From assembly GCA_003525905.1 (NCBI GenBank), contig DQIA01000087.1, positions 1 through 5,468 on the forward strand: a stretch of DNA of 5,468 nt, in the 5' to 3' direction. Source of the stretch: Clostridiales bacterium (GTDB lineage Bacteria > Bacillota > Clostridia > Oscillospirales > Oscillospiraceae). The position numbers and the translations under genes are program-made. Positions 5,333 through 5,468 of this stretch are shown here, piece after piece. A model generated the notes under the pieces. The model did not search any database. It was not told the origin of the DNA and saw only the letters and a program-made list of their open reading frames with translations. How positions within the stretch are numbered: the stretch's first letter is position 1; each line of letters starts with the position of its first letter.

Positions 5333-5363
5333 TTCCCCGGAGCACATGCTCCGGGGAATTTTT
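5333..5363 (+). terminator. Intrinsic terminator of thrS
   Basis: A perfect 11-bp stem, TTCCCCGGAGC (5333-5343) with GCTCCGGGGAA (5348-5358), has a four-base loop ACAT and is followed by five T (5359-5363). It begins nine bases after the TAA stop, so thrS is probably the last gene of its transcript. Confidence 0.95.
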
Positions 5364-5382
5364 CGGCACGGCCGCCAGCCGG

Positions 5383-5468
5383 GCGTTGTAGGGGAGGGGC
5401 ATGTCCCTCCCGGCGCTGCACTGTCGATTCGTACAGGCCACCGATAAAAACGTAAAAACCAATTGCGT
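5383..5468 (+). repeat. Composite intergenic repeat, third copy (cut by the window end)
   Basis: It starts GCGTTGTAGGGGAG like the copies at 1090 and (inverted) 103, and keeps CCCGGCGC at the same offset. It then matches the left copy best through CTG-CGAT-CGTACAGG and CGATAAAA. The hairpin part differs: here GGGAGGG (5392-5398) and CCCTCCC (5405-5411) form a clean seven-base stem, whereas the other copies carry GAGCGGACAGCCGGGCCCGG. The window ends where the TGTCATT module would begin. It lies 19 bases past the thrS terminator. Confidence 0.75.

Noticed and set aside
3494..5347. Minus-strand open frame of 617 codons opposite thrS
   Set aside because: It covers thrS almost exactly, its composition is dominated by Leu, Val, Ala, Arg and Asp as expected from the complement of GC-rich codons, it has no recognisable domain, and the opposite strand is an unmistakable ThrRS.

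Overview
The window reads as chromosomal DNA from a GC-rich member of the Clostridia, most likely an Oscillospiraceae-type gut anaerobe. The evidence is Shine-Dalgarno-led genes with strong GC preference at third codon positions, a T-box leader in front of a threonyl-tRNA synthetase gene, a G5/3D-domain wall protein of Firmicutes type, and intergenic repeats beginning TGTCATTGCGAGGAG of a kind that is common in such genomes. The taxonomic placement is inference; no rRNA or other marker is present.

Layout. Positions 1-1190 hold one minus-strand gene for a cysteine-rich conserved protein of unknown function (115-1011). It lies between two inverted copies (1-103 and 1090-1190) of a composite repeat about 100 bp long. 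A third copy starts at 5383 and runs off the right edge. From 1175 to 1496 there are no genes, only two MITE-like units with nested terminal inverted repeats. A minus-strand terminator (1541-1570) then closes the next gene, a secreted or membrane-anchored protein with ubiquitin-like DUF348-type, G5 and 3D domains (1596-2747) that probably acts on peptidoglycan. Its consensus extended -10 promoter is at 2841-2868.

The right half is one regulated unit: a promoter (3055-3083), a T-box riboswitch with a probable ACC (Thr) specifier and a UGGA acceptor bulge (about 3090-3335), an intrinsic terminator, then thrS (3530-5323) and its own terminator. The logic is feedback: uncharged tRNA-Thr stabilises the antiterminator and lets transcription reach thrS. 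Two things are unusual. First, a 160-bp imperfect palindrome (3336-3495) with several G-U-compatible positions lies between the T-box terminator and the thrS ribosome binding site. Second, the synthetase lacks the usual N-terminal TGS domain and starts almost directly at its editing domain.

No CRISPR array, tRNA, rRNA, transposase or phage gene is visible. The best candidates for something undescribed are the fold-back element in the thrS leader and the composite repeat that brackets the cysteine-rich gene.
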